This document shows positions 1 to 8,246 of a stretch of DNA of 64,000 nt, piece by piece. The position numbers and the translations under genes are program-made. The notes beneath the pieces are model-generated. The model did not search any database. It had not been told where the DNA came from and was given only the letters and a program-made list of their open reading frames with translations. The stretch is from Flavobacterium hungaricum (GTDB lineage: Bacteria > Bacteroidota > Bacteroidia > Flavobacteriales > Flavobacteriaceae). The stretch lies in contig NZ_PRDM01000001.1 in NCBI RefSeq assembly GCF_015182285.1, positions 1,488,001 through 1,552,000 of the forward strand. The letters are read 5' to 3'. Within the stretch, counting starts at the first letter, position 1. Each line of letters starts with the position of its first letter.

Positions 1-1
1 A

Positions 2-1057
2 CAATTAGACAGCATGTATAAAATTCACAAGATCAATGACAAAACTTTTCGTCAACGAAGAGAAGATGGTGATAGAGACCTAGGTGCTATGATTGGTTTC
101 ATGATGCTTAGGCTTGATCTTAATGAGAAAAGACTTGCTGATGTCATCGAATCTGAAATACAAGTAGATTCAATTGTGAATAAAAACTTGAATATAAATT
201 TTGATGAGAGAAAATTTATTGGAGATAATCCCAATATTCTAGAAAAAGGATATGGTAGTAAATACATAAGCATTTCTAAGGAAGGACATAGATCTTTTCA
301 AGATCACAGTACAAAAGTATCTGGAATCATTAGCGCCGAAAGAAATAATAATATTGGAATTCAAGGAATTGCTGAAAATGTCAAAATAATGCCACTCACG
401 ATTTCTTATTCTGGCGATGAACATGATAAAGATATTGCTATGGCTATATATTATGCGGTTGATAACGGTGCTAAAGTAATAAATATGTCTTTTGCCAAGG
501 AATTTTCCTTAAAGCAGAATTGGGTCTCTGAAGCCTTTAAATATGCTGAAAAACACAATGTGTTACTTGTGCACGCGGCCGGAAATGAAGGCGTTAATAT
601 TGATGAGAATCCTATTTATCCTAGTGACGTCAATTTCAAAGAAACTAAAGAGATTTGTAATAATTTTATTAATGTAGGGTCAATATCAACACGATATGAC
701 AAAACTTTTGTTTCTCGTTTTTCTAATTTTGGAAAAGAGAATGTAGATCTATTTGCTCCTGGAGAAGAGATTTATACTACTGCCGCCGGTAATATTTATA
801 AATTTGATTCAGGAACTTCGTTAGCGGCTCCTATGGTATCAGGAACAGCAGCACTTATCTGGTCATTTTATCCCAGATTTACTGCCTCTATGGTAAAAAA
901 AATTATTATGGACTCAGGAACTGCCTATGATATTGAAGTTGTGATTCCAGGCTCAAAAGACAAAACAGCGCCTTTTTCTCAACTGTCAAAATCTGGAAAA
1001 GTCTTAAATCTTTACAATGCGATGAAATTAGCAGAAAAAATGTATAAGAAAATATAA
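2..1057 (+). CDS. S8 (subtilisin-like) peptidase, 5'-truncated by window edge
   Basis: The frame is open to the window edge, so the first in-frame ATG (position 14) is probably not the true start. Counting from that ATG, the catalytic His lies in DHSTKVSG (H98), the oxyanion Asn in HAAGNEG (N191) and the nucleophile in GTSLAAPMVSG (S269). The catalytic Asp, which precedes the His in subtilases, is not seen and should lie upstream of the window. The stretch between looks like flavobacterial S8 peptidases (INMSF, FSNFG, DLFAPG). The stop codon overlaps the start of the LanB gene by one base (TAATG), so translation is probably coupled. In lanthipeptide clusters such proteases often remove leader peptides; that role is inferred from position only. 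Confidence 0.88.
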   Translation, partial: QLDSMYKIHKINDKTFRQRREDGDRDLGAMIGFMMLRLDLNEKRLADVIESEIQVDSIVNKNLNINFDERKFIGDNPNILEKGYGSKYISISKEGHRSFQDHSTKVSGIISAERNNNIGIQGIAENVKIMPLTISYSGDEHDKDIAMAIYYAVDNGAKVINMSFAKEFSLKQNWVSEAFKYAEKHNVLLVHAAGNEGVNIDENPIYPSDVNFKETKEICNNFINVGSISTRYDKTFVSRFSNFGKENVDLFAPGEEIYTTAAGNIYKFDSGTSLAAPMVSGTAALIWSFYPRFTASMVKKIIMDSGTAYDIEVVIPGSKDKTAPFSQLSKSGKVLNLYNAMKLAEKMYKKI

Positions 1058-3261
1058 TGGCTAAAAATTTTAAGCTCATCTCTTTTGATGCTTACGTGTT
1101 GAGAACTCCATTGTTTCCTTTGTCTTTGTATTTAGACACCGTTGAGAATTATTCTTTAGAAAAAGCTAAAAAACTTTATCAAGATCCTTTAATTAGAGAG
1201 GCCATTTATTTGGCTTCTCCTATATTGGTAAAAGAATTAGATAAATGGGCTAAGGCTTCTATAGAGACAATATCTGAAAAAAATCAAAGATTAGAATTCT
1301 CATTTTTGAAATACTTGGCTAGAATGTCTTCTCGATGTACACCTTTTGGTCTTTTTTCAGGTTGTTCAGTTGGATACATAAGAAGCGATACAAGTATTGT
1401 TATTGAAAATCCTGATAAATTTAAAAGATATACACAATTCGATATGCAATTTTGGATAAAATTACTGCAACAAATATCGGATAAAAAAGAAATCATGCCA
1501 TATTTGCAATACTACCCTAATAATAGTATTTATAAAATTGGAGATTTTTATCGTTATATAGAATACAAAAATATCGAGAAAAAAAGAGAACACAGCATCG
1601 CAGCATTACGGAAATCTGAGACATTGACGGATCTTCTGAATTTTGCCAAAGGAGGAATAACAATTGATGATTTGTCGAAGATGCTTGCATGTAATGAAGG
1701 TGAGAAGTTTGAAGCAAAAAAATTTGTTTTAAAACTTATAGAGTTTCAATTTCTGGTCAGTGAACTCGATGCGACCGTGACTGGAAATAATGATTGGGAA
1801 AGAATTTTGTCTGTTGTAAAAAAGAGCCCATTCTGTAAAATAGAATATCAAATCTTGAATAAAATTCAGAAAAAGGTTTCACTATTAGATAAAACACTGG
1901 CTCAATCAGAAAAAAAATATCTTAAAATCAAAAATGATATCGACACTTTGGGGATTGGATTTGATGAAAAGTATCTTTTCCAAACAGATTTGTATTCAAG
2001 TACGCTTGTGAATACTTTAAGCAAAAATGTTGTCAACAAGGTAACCCAAGCAATTTCCTTTCTTAATAGTATTCAGCCCAAAGAGAAGTCTCAAAATCTT
2101 GAGAATTTTAAGAAGGCTTTTATAGGGCGTTATGAATATGAAAGTATGCCATTAGCTGCGGTTTTGGATACTGAGATAGGCATTGGTTATATTCAAAAGC
2201 ATGATATGAACGATAGCCATGAAATCCTCAATTTCCTTTCTTTAGACAAGCTCAAAGCAAAAGAAGAAAATCAAATTTGGACCTCTTATGATTACGTGTT
2301 GCAAAGAAAACTGCAAAAATCTATTTTAGAGGGCAATATGGAAATTGTGCTTGAAGAGAAAGATTTTGATAGCTTCAATAATGATTTGAGTTGGGCTCCA
2401 CCTACTTGTTCTGTACTAATAGAAGTTTTAGCAAATGATAAGATTGTAATTGAATCTTCTGGAAATATTAGTGCTGCGAAATTATTAGGAAGATTTTGCA
2501 ATGGAAGTCCGAGCATACATAATTTAACCAAAGAAATAATTCAAAAAGAAGAAGGTCATTACCAAGACAAGATAATGGCTGAGATTACGCATATTCCTGA
2601 ATCAAGAACTGGAAATATACTTAGAAGACCTGTTTTGAGAAATTATGAAATAAGTTATTTGGCAAAGTCTGGTGTGGAGGAATACAAAAACATAGATTTA
2701 ACAGACCTGTATGTTTCCATCGAAAATGATAGCGTAAAACTGACTTCGAAAAAATACAATAAGGAAGTGATTCCTTGTTTGTCAAATGCTCATGTTTTTT
2801 CCAAAAATTCACTCCCTATTTATCATTTTCTTTGCGATCTGCAAGGGCAACATTTAAAGCCAATCTATTCGTTTGACTGGGGAATTTTAAAACATCACTA
2901 CTTTTTTTTTCCACGAGTATTATATAAAGAAATTATTTTGTCAAAGGCCAGATGGACGGTAGAAAAACATGAATTATCAGCCTTGTTCAAAATAAAGGAT
3001 AAAAATCTTCATCAAGATTTTTTGAAATGGAGGCATCAAAGAAATGTGCCTAGATACGTAAATTGGGTTAATTTTGATAATACGCTTTTATTCGATTTAG
3101 ATTCTAGAACAGGAATAGAAATGTTCTTAAGATCAGCTCAAACTAATGATATATTAATTTTGGAAGAGTTTTTATTTGTAAAAAATACAGTTGTGCAAAA
3201 TCAAAACAATAATGATTTCTCCAACCAAATCATCGTATCATTTCATAAAGAAGAAAAATAA
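1057..3261 (+). CDS. LanB-type lantibiotic dehydratase, glutamylation part
   Basis: This 734-residue protein is the large N-terminal part of a class I lanthipeptide dehydratase. The family glutamylates Ser/Thr of a precursor peptide using glutamyl-tRNA, as the first step to Dha/Dhb. The clearest signature is SRCTPFGLFSG near residues 92-102, typical of LanB N-terminal domains, and the N-terminal DAYVLRTPLFP segment also fits. Full LanB proteins are about 1000 residues. Here the elimination domain is a separate gene that starts at the next base, and the two together give about 1019 residues. The ATG overlaps the stop of the peptidase gene. No precursor peptide with a double-Gly leader and no LanC cyclase was seen in the window, so the cluster must continue to the left. 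Confidence 0.9.
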   Translation: MAKNFKLISFDAYVLRTPLFPLSLYLDTVENYSLEKAKKLYQDPLIREAIYLASPILVKELDKWAKASIETISEKNQRLEFSFLKYLARMSSRCTPFGLFSGCSVGYIRSDTSIVIENPDKFKRYTQFDMQFWIKLLQQISDKKEIMPYLQYYPNNSIYKIGDFYRYIEYKNIEKKREHSIAALRKSETLTDLLNFAKGGITIDDLSKMLACNEGEKFEAKKFVLKLIEFQFLVSELDATVTGNNDWERILSVVKKSPFCKIEYQILNKIQKKVSLLDKTLAQSEKKYLKIKNDIDTLGIGFDEKYLFQTDLYSSTLVNTLSKNVVNKVTQAISFLNSIQPKEKSQNLENFKKAFIGRYEYESMPLAAVLDTEIGIGYIQKHDMNDSHEILNFLSLDKLKAKEENQIWTSYDYVLQRKLQKSILEGNMEIVLEEKDFDSFNNDLSWAPPTCSVLIEVLANDKIVIESSGNISAAKLLGRFCNGSPSIHNLTKEIIQKEEGHYQDKIMAEITHIPESRTGNILRRPVLRNYEISYLAKSGVEEYKNIDLTDLYVSIENDSVKLTSKKYNKEVIPCLSNAHVFSKNSLPIYHFLCDLQGQHLKPIYSFDWGILKHHYFFFPRVLYKEIILSKARWTVEKHELSALFKIKDKNLHQDFLKWRHQRNVPRYVNWVNFDNTLLFDLDSRTGIEMFLRSAQTNDILILEEFLFVKNTVVQNQNNNDFSNQIIVSFHKEEK

Positions 3262-4119
3262 ATGCAAAGAAATTTTTGTCTTGGCAGTGAATGGCTATAT
3301 TATAAAATTTACACTGGTGTTAAAACAGCAGATCATATTTTATTAGAAAGACTTTCCCCCATTATAATATCTTTAGAAAAAAAGAAAAAAATACAAAAAT
3401 GGTTTTTTGTGAGATACAAAGATACTGAGGATCATATAAGACTACGCTTCTTACTTGATGATGTTAACGATTTATCTGTAATTATTAATGCTTTTCATTC
3501 CGTTTTTAAAGAACTTATGGACGAGCATCTAATTTGGAAAATACAGACGGATACATACCAAAGGGAAATTGAAAGATATGGTTTAGAAAGTATGGGGTTT
3601 TCAGAATTTCTTTTTTGGAAAGATAGTTCGATGATATTAAGTTACCTTGGTGTTAAAAACTCTTTTGATAAAAAAGAAATGCCTCTTTTTTTTAGCTTTT
3701 TGGCTATTGATTCTTTTCTGAATGACTTTAATCTTTCTGTTACTGATAAGCTGGCCTTAATGAATAATCTCCAAGCAGCATTTAAAAAAGAGTTTGAAAT
3801 CGGTAAAAAACAAAAAAAAGAAATGGATGTAAATTATCGATTGTTTTATGCTGAATTCGAATCTTTTTTGAGAATATCAGATCACAAAATATTTCAAGAG
3901 CTTTTTTACATCGTTAATCAAAAATCGGATCAAGTCAAGGAAATCTCTTTAAAAATAATTGACAAAACTGAGGTTCCTTTAAGCGTATTTTTATCAAATC
4001 ATGTACATATGATGATCAATAGGCAATATTCTTCAAAACAAAGGATTTATGAGCTTATTATTTATGATCATTTGTATAGATATTATAAGACCTTGGTTTA
4101 CAAAAAAGAAAGGAATTAA
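3262..4119 (+). CDS. LanB C-terminal elimination domain (thiopeptide-type bacteriocin biosynthesis protein)
   Basis: This 285-residue protein begins right after the stop of the larger LanB gene. The start (GSEWLYYKIYTG, then WFFVRYKDTEDHIRLRF near residues 48-64) matches the SpaB_C / Lant_dehydr_C family, which catalyses glutamate elimination from glutamylated Ser/Thr. The DHIRLRF element is the family's most recognisable motif. The C-terminus (HMMINRQYSSKQRIYELIIYDH) also fits the family. Gene order and spacing suggest that it acts as a two-chain dehydratase with the preceding protein. It is the last gene of the transcription unit; no convincing terminator follows. Confidence 0.88.
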   Translation: MQRNFCLGSEWLYYKIYTGVKTADHILLERLSPIIISLEKKKKIQKWFFVRYKDTEDHIRLRFLLDDVNDLSVIINAFHSVFKELMDEHLIWKIQTDTYQREIERYGLESMGFSEFLFWKDSSMILSYLGVKNSFDKKEMPLFFSFLAIDSFLNDFNLSVTDKLALMNNLQAAFKKEFEIGKKQKKEMDVNYRLFYAEFESFLRISDHKIFQELFYIVNQKSDQVKEISLKIIDKTEVPLSVFLSNHVHMMINRQYSSKQRIYELIIYDHLYRYYKTLVYKKERN

Positions 4120-4318
4120 ATTTAAGAATAGTAAGTCCTGAATTAAACAAAATATAAAAAATAGTTTTTCAAATCGTATTTTCTTTTATAGTGGCAATGA
4201 TAGAAAAAAAACAATTTGAACTTTCCATTGAGTAATAATCAATAATACAGATATTTTTGGGGAAGATTTAAGGAATGATGAAATGATGTATCATTTTCTA
4301 ATTTTCTTCTTTTTCATT

Positions 4319-4473
4319 TTACAACTTCTTTAATACTACTTTTGCCATGAATTTTAAAAAGCTTAAAATTTCTTAGCTTCTTCCAATCTAAGATTTATTC
4401 CTTCATCATTAAGCATTTTTGTGCCTTTTGAGGGTCTAAGTTCTCTTATCTAATTTTCTTCTTCAGATTCCAT
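4319..4473 (-). pseudogene. Decayed small ORF, relative of the one after the serine recombinase
   Basis: On the minus strand an ATG at 4473 starts a frame with a stop after seven codons. It then reads KGTKMLNDEGINLRLEEAKK, and after a frameshift ILSFLKFMAKVVLKKLL up to a TAA at 4319-4321. The total length of 155 bases (not a multiple of three) confirms a one-base shift. The pattern K-x3-(I/M)L-x4-I-x(V/L)-x3-EAK-x-IL-x-(F/L)L is shared with the small ORF at 12273-12428. I recall similar short proteins next to recombinases and insertions in Bacteroidota, but cannot name a family. Confidence 0.5.
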
Positions 4474-4631
4474 AGACTTAAATTATTGTTAATATAAAGG
4501 TAAGAAATTTATGCAAGTATAGTATTTACAGGCTTTTGAAGTGGTTTGAATCAAGTAGGGGCAACTCAACGATACATACAAACCGTATAAAATTAGAGGT
4601 AATAACCCGTTAAATATTCGAGAAAAGCCAA

Positions 4632-4666
4632 AAAAAAAGCTAAAACTTTCGTTTTAACTTTTTTTA
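4632..4666 (-). terminator. Rho-independent terminator beside the tRNA fragment
   Basis: On the minus strand this is a stem of about 15 bp with one G-U wobble, closed by a GAAA tetraloop. Its 3' arm is a run of seven U, which the U run of a terminator requires. It lies directly downstream, on the minus strand, of the tRNA 3' fragment at 4670-4680. This is the same arrangement as the intact tRNA-Arg and its terminator at 12581-12692. Confidence 0.7.
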
Positions 4667-4669
4667 AGA

Positions 4670-4685
4670 GTGACCTCGACGGGAC
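4670..4685 (-). other. tRNA-Arg 3'-end fragment and putative left attachment half-site
   Basis: The eleven bases GTGACCTCGAC are identical to the 3' end, discriminator and flanking base of the intact tRNA-Arg at 12618-12628, in the same orientation and also followed by a minus-strand terminator. The next bases, overlapping at ACGGGAC (4679-4685), recur at 12428-12434 just beyond the recombinase. The simplest reading is an island junction in a tRNA 3' end. Which of the two shared sequences was the crossover site is inference. Confidence 0.5.
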
Positions 4686-5153
4686 AAATTTCAACATTTT
4701 TTATGGATGATTTGAAGAAATTGGCTTATTATATGTAGTTGTCTGTCTTCCAGTGGCTTTGTGAATTTGGTTTAGATGTCCTGTTGGGGATTGATATAAA
4801 AGTTTTAAAAACTAAAATGTTTAACGGCAGTAAGCTAATATACAATTCCACAAATATTATGGAGGATTTGAAAAGATTGTTATAGTTAAGGTAGAATTGT
4901 CTTTCTTTGGCTCTATGAATTAGTGTCTGGGATTTTAAAATAAATCTATTTGATTTTCGGAACTTTTTAACAAAATGATAATTTATTTGGTTAAATAAGT
5001 CTTCTTTAAATTTTGCAGCAAAAATTTCATAAATAAACAGCAAAAAAATTTCAGCATTTGTCTTAGCTTTTTGGGTGAAAAAGTATTAAGTCCATATTTA
5101 TTGATTGTTGTTCGACCGGAGTTAAAAATTGGTTTATTTCTCTATTAAGCTTC

Positions 5154-6299
5154 TTGATTTTAAATTTTTATTTTTTATCGTTAACAAGATTTCAAAATGG
5201 TTCCGATATTTATATTTCGCGTATCATCCGTGAAAATCTGGATCATAAAGAAATTGTAGACATTACTCAGGCTTACAGAAAAATGCAGGAGGTATTCATG
5301 GGAGAAAGCGCAATTCAGGCAATCAATGCTAAAATAAAAAACTCGTCAAAAATTTCAAAAAAGGACGTAAAGCTGTCTGTTGACCTTTCTTCAAAAAATG
5401 CATGGGAAACAAGCCTAATGACTTATCTTGATGAGATTCCGTTCCACTACATAGGCAAGGGAGAGCAATGCATGGTAAAAACACAGCTTGCATTGGAACA
5501 CAAAAAGTCAAAAGAAGCAAATATTATTCTGCTTGAAGAACCAGAGAATCATCTATCACATAGTAAATTAAATGAATTGATTTCCTGCATAAAAGAGAGC
5601 GCAGGTAAAAAACAAATCTTAATTTCAACCCACAGCAGTTTTGTGGCTAATAAAATTGGCTTGGACAGTCTGATTCTTTTGAACCAGTGTGCCACACTTA
5701 AATTGAAAGATCTGAAACCAGATGCAAAGCTTTTTTTTGATCATCTGGCAGGTTATGATACTCTGCGCCTAATACTATGTAAAAAAGCCATTCTAGTGGA
5801 GGGCGATTCTGATGAACTAGTGGTTCAAAAAGCATATATGGTAAAAAATGATGGCAGATTGCCAATTCAAGATGGAATCGATGTAATTTCTGTTGGTACA
5901 GCATTCCTAAGATTTTTACAGATTGCTGAAAAATTGCAGAAACCTGTTGCGGTCTTGACCGATAGCGATGGTGATATTGAAGCAATCAAAAGTAAATATG
6001 ACGAATATTTAGGCACAAATGCAAAATCGTATATAGCAATTTGTTATGACTCTATAATTGATGCTGGCACACTGGTAATAGGAAAGGCAAAAAAGCCTTT
6101 CAATTATAATACTTTGGAACCGAAACTTTTAAAGGAAAATAAAAAGGAGAAAATAAATAAAATTTTAGGGACGTCGTATACCGAAGATGACGAATTGCAT
6201 AAATATATGAAAGCCCATAAGACAGAAGTGGCGCTCAAAATATTTGAAACGAAGGAAGAACTGAAATTTCCCGAGTATATCCTTAAAGCCATTTCATAA
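5154..6299 (+). pseudogene. 5'-truncated OLD-family / GajA-like ATPase-TOPRIM nuclease
   Basis: The open frame starts at a TTG and recognisable protein begins at about codon 11. It keeps the C-terminal half of an ABC-type ATPase: signature-like GKGEQ (101-105), Walker B IILLEEPENHLS (124-135) and the H-loop Ser-Thr-His at 158-160. A TOPRIM domain follows, with ILVEGDSDE (213-221) and VLTDSDGD (267-274), which retains its acidic residues. The Walker A P-loop and the first part of the ATPase are missing; family members run to about 550-600 residues. The frame upstream (5079-5153) is open but unrelated, with a stop at 5076, so the 5' end was lost by deletion or recombination. The stop is directly followed by the ATG of the helicase. 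The pairing with a UvrD-like helicase resembles Gabija (GajA-GajB), but that assignment is inference. Confidence 0.78.
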
Positions 6300-7427
6300 A
6301 TGAAAAAAGACAAGCTTATTATCGCCGCAGCCGGTGCAGGTAAAACTACCTTTTTAGTAAATGAGTCACTTAAGATTAAGGATGAAAGAGTTCTAATTAC
6401 AACTTTTACACAGGCTAGTGAAAAGGAGATCAGAAAAAAAATCATTGAAATTAATCAATGCATACCGCCGAATGTAACAATTCAAACTTGGTTTTCCTTT
6501 TTGCTTCAGCATGGCGTGCGGCCATTTCAGGGAGCATTGTATGATGGCAGCGTTACAGGACTTATTTTGATTAGTGGGCGTTCAGGAATGAAGGGTACGA
6601 CAAAATTAGGCATACCATATTACTTTAGCGAAGAAACTGAATTTGAAAGACATTATTTTTCAAAGGATGGGAAAATTTTTTCAGACAAAATTGCAAAATT
6701 TGTACTTAGGGCGAATGACAGATCATCTGGCGCTGTCCTTGACAGATTATCCAAGATATATCCACATATATTTATAGATGAAGTCCAAGATCTTGCAGGT
6801 TTTGACCTGGAGCTGTTAAAGCTCCTTTTTGCATCTGCTTCAGAAATACTTATGGTAGGCGATCCACGGCAGGCAACCCTTTCAACCAATAATGGTGCAA
6901 AGAACAATAAATTCAAAAAGTCGGCGATAGTCAATTTTTTTGAAGACGATTCCATTAATGTCGAAACAGATACAAGCAAGCTTACTGTAAATTACCGCTG
7001 CAATAATAAGATTTGCGGAATATCAAACAAATTGTTTCCCGATCTTCCACAGATAACCTCTGGCAATACAGTATCTACGGATCATGATGGCGTTTTTCTA
7101 GTAAAGCCTTCTGAAGCAGAAAAATATTTAAGGTTATATGATGCAATGCAGCTGCGTGACAGTATCAAAGCAAAAACAAATGAGAAGTATGCAGCTATGA
7201 ACTTTGGAGAATCGAAAGGCCTTTCCTTTGACAGGATTTTGATTTATCCAACAGATCCTATTCTTAAATGGCTAAAAGATGAAAACTCTGAATTAGCACC
7301 AATAAGTCGCTGCAAATTATATGTAGCCTTAACCCGCGCACGCTATAGTATTGGAATTGTCTGTGATTATAGGAACGGCAAAGGTTTTGAGCATATGGAG
7401 CAGTGGAGCCTCCAATCGAGCACATAG
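6300..7427 (+). CDS. UvrD-like superfamily 1 helicase, GajB-like partner
   Basis: This 375-residue protein has all main SF1 helicase motifs: Walker A AAAGAGKTT (9-17), motif Ia FTQASEKEI (36-44), motif II FIDEVQDLAG (158-167), motif III VGDPRQAT (186-193), NYRCNN, a GESKGLSFDRI segment and the C-terminal YVALTRARYSIG. It is much shorter than chromosomal UvrD/PcrA (the 778-residue copy at 47042-49378) and lacks long 1B/2B insertions, as is usual for defence-associated UvrD-like proteins. The ATG directly follows the stop of the TOPRIM gene, and the DUF3800 gene begins nine bases after its own stop. Function in phage defence is inferred from this context. Catalytic motifs look intact. Confidence 0.85.
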   Translation: MKKDKLIIAAAGAGKTTFLVNESLKIKDERVLITTFTQASEKEIRKKIIEINQCIPPNVTIQTWFSFLLQHGVRPFQGALYDGSVTGLILISGRSGMKGTTKLGIPYYFSEETEFERHYFSKDGKIFSDKIAKFVLRANDRSSGAVLDRLSKIYPHIFIDEVQDLAGFDLELLKLLFASASEILMVGDPRQATLSTNNGAKNNKFKKSAIVNFFEDDSINVETDTSKLTVNYRCNNKICGISNKLFPDLPQITSGNTVSTDHDGVFLVKPSEAEKYLRLYDAMQLRDSIKAKTNEKYAAMNFGESKGLSFDRILIYPTDPILKWLKDENSELAPISRCKLYVALTRARYSIGIVCDYRNGKGFEHMEQWSLQSST

Positions 7428-7436
7428 AATAATGAT

Positions 7437-8159
7437 ATGGAAAAGATAAACTATTTTTATATTGATGAAACGGGAAGCATAAGTAATAATGCCTCTTTTT
7501 TTATGCATGGATGTATACAGACCGATAGTCCGAATGTAATTTCTGATAGCATCAAAAAACTTAGACAGAATATAACAGAATCTTTGTATTTTGAAGATCT
7601 TCGGGAATCGCTGCTGAAAAAGGGCTTTCATGCCACTGCAAACAGTATGGATCTGCGGGCGGAATTTTATAAGATGTTGCCACTTCTCAATTATCGGGCG
7701 TACTTTGCTGTTACCAGAAAAGACAGCCTGTTTTTTAAAAAAGCGATGAAGGATGGAGACGAATCTGATTTTTTTGAAATTTCATTAAAAAAACTTCTTC
7801 ATGACAGGATCATTTCAAATAAGGAAGCGAAGAATATATTTTTTTTTGAAACCATCCAGCTTTCGAAAAGATCACTCAAAACTGTGCTTGAGTCTTTTTT
7901 TAAGGATTATCAGGCTTACGATATAGAATATAAGATTGTGGGAAAAGAGGAGGAAAACCTGGCAGTAGTCGACTATCTGAACTTTATTTTCGATCATATT
8001 TTCACACCCGATAAAATGTATCCGACCATGGAAGGGAATTTTAAAAGGGTTTCAGCAAAAATAGGAATTGTAAAGATGTTGCATAATAATGTATATTTAT
8101 CAAGAAATAAACCGTCGAATTTACAGATTACATCAAAGAATTTAATAGATAATTATTAG
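7437..8159 (+). CDS. DUF3800 protein, likely retron effector
   Basis: The 240-residue protein starts with FYIDETGS (residues 7-14), the family's acidic opening motif. It has KGFHA around residue 65 and a late LAVVDYLNFIF segment (175-185, D179) that matches the conserved C-terminal Asp. DUF3800 is thought to have an RNase H-like fold; its biochemical role is not settled. DUF3800 genes occur beside retron reverse transcriptases (type VII in the published retron classification, as I recall), and a retron RT follows here after 87 bases. The nine-base gap from the helicase suggests a common transcript. The role as effector is inference. Confidence 0.8.
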   Translation: MEKINYFYIDETGSISNNASFFMHGCIQTDSPNVISDSIKKLRQNITESLYFEDLRESLLKKGFHATANSMDLRAEFYKMLPLLNYRAYFAVTRKDSLFFKKAMKDGDESDFFEISLKKLLHDRIISNKEAKNIFFFETIQLSKRSLKTVLESFFKDYQAYDIEYKIVGKEEENLAVVDYLNFIFDHIFTPDKMYPTMEGNFKRVSAKIGIVKMLHNNVYLSRNKPSNLQITSKNLIDNY

Positions 8160-8161
8160 TC

Positions 8162-8236
8162 GGGTGCCAGATAAACTTTTGAATATGATTTCGTATTCGA
8201 TTATAATGCATTGGTATCTGTCTTATCCTGGCATCC
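8162..8236 (+). ncRNA. Candidate retron noncoding RNA (msr-msd) framed by inverted repeat
   Basis: The only noncoding gap next to the RT (8160-8246) is bounded by GGGTGCCAG (8162-8170) and CTGGCATCC (8228-8236), nine pairs with one G-U. The helix continues inward as ATAA/TTAT after a single bulged C, giving 13 pairs. Inside is a six-pair hairpin GAATAT/GTATTC with a six-base loop (8181-8198). Position and end pairing fit the a1/a2 arms of a retron RNA. Against this, about 75 bases is short for known msr-msd RNAs and I see no clear branching-G context. The true RNA could also extend into the end of the DUF3800 gene. Confidence 0.4.
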
Positions 8237-8246
8237 ACTTTTAAAT

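Larger units (their letters stand above)
4120..5153. other. 1.03-kb gap with decayed mobile-element remnants
   Basis: No intact gene is convincing here. The stretch holds a decayed small ORF on the minus strand (4319-4473), a minus-strand terminator hairpin (4632-4666), a tRNA 3'-end fragment (4670-4680), and two degenerate copies of an approximately 100-bp segment (about 4685-4790 and 4845-4940). Each of those copies contains ATGGA(T/G)GATTTGAA followed by a TTGTCT element and a GGCTCT/GGCTTT element. A 104-codon minus-strand frame at 4729-5043 runs across both degenerate copies and is probably accidental. The area reads as a junction of insertions and deletions. Confidence 0.6.

Noticed and set aside
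4729..5043. 104-codon minus-strand frame in the left gap
   Set aside because: It runs across two degenerate repeat copies, matches nothing I recognise and has a random-looking composition with many Asn, Lys and Ile codons.
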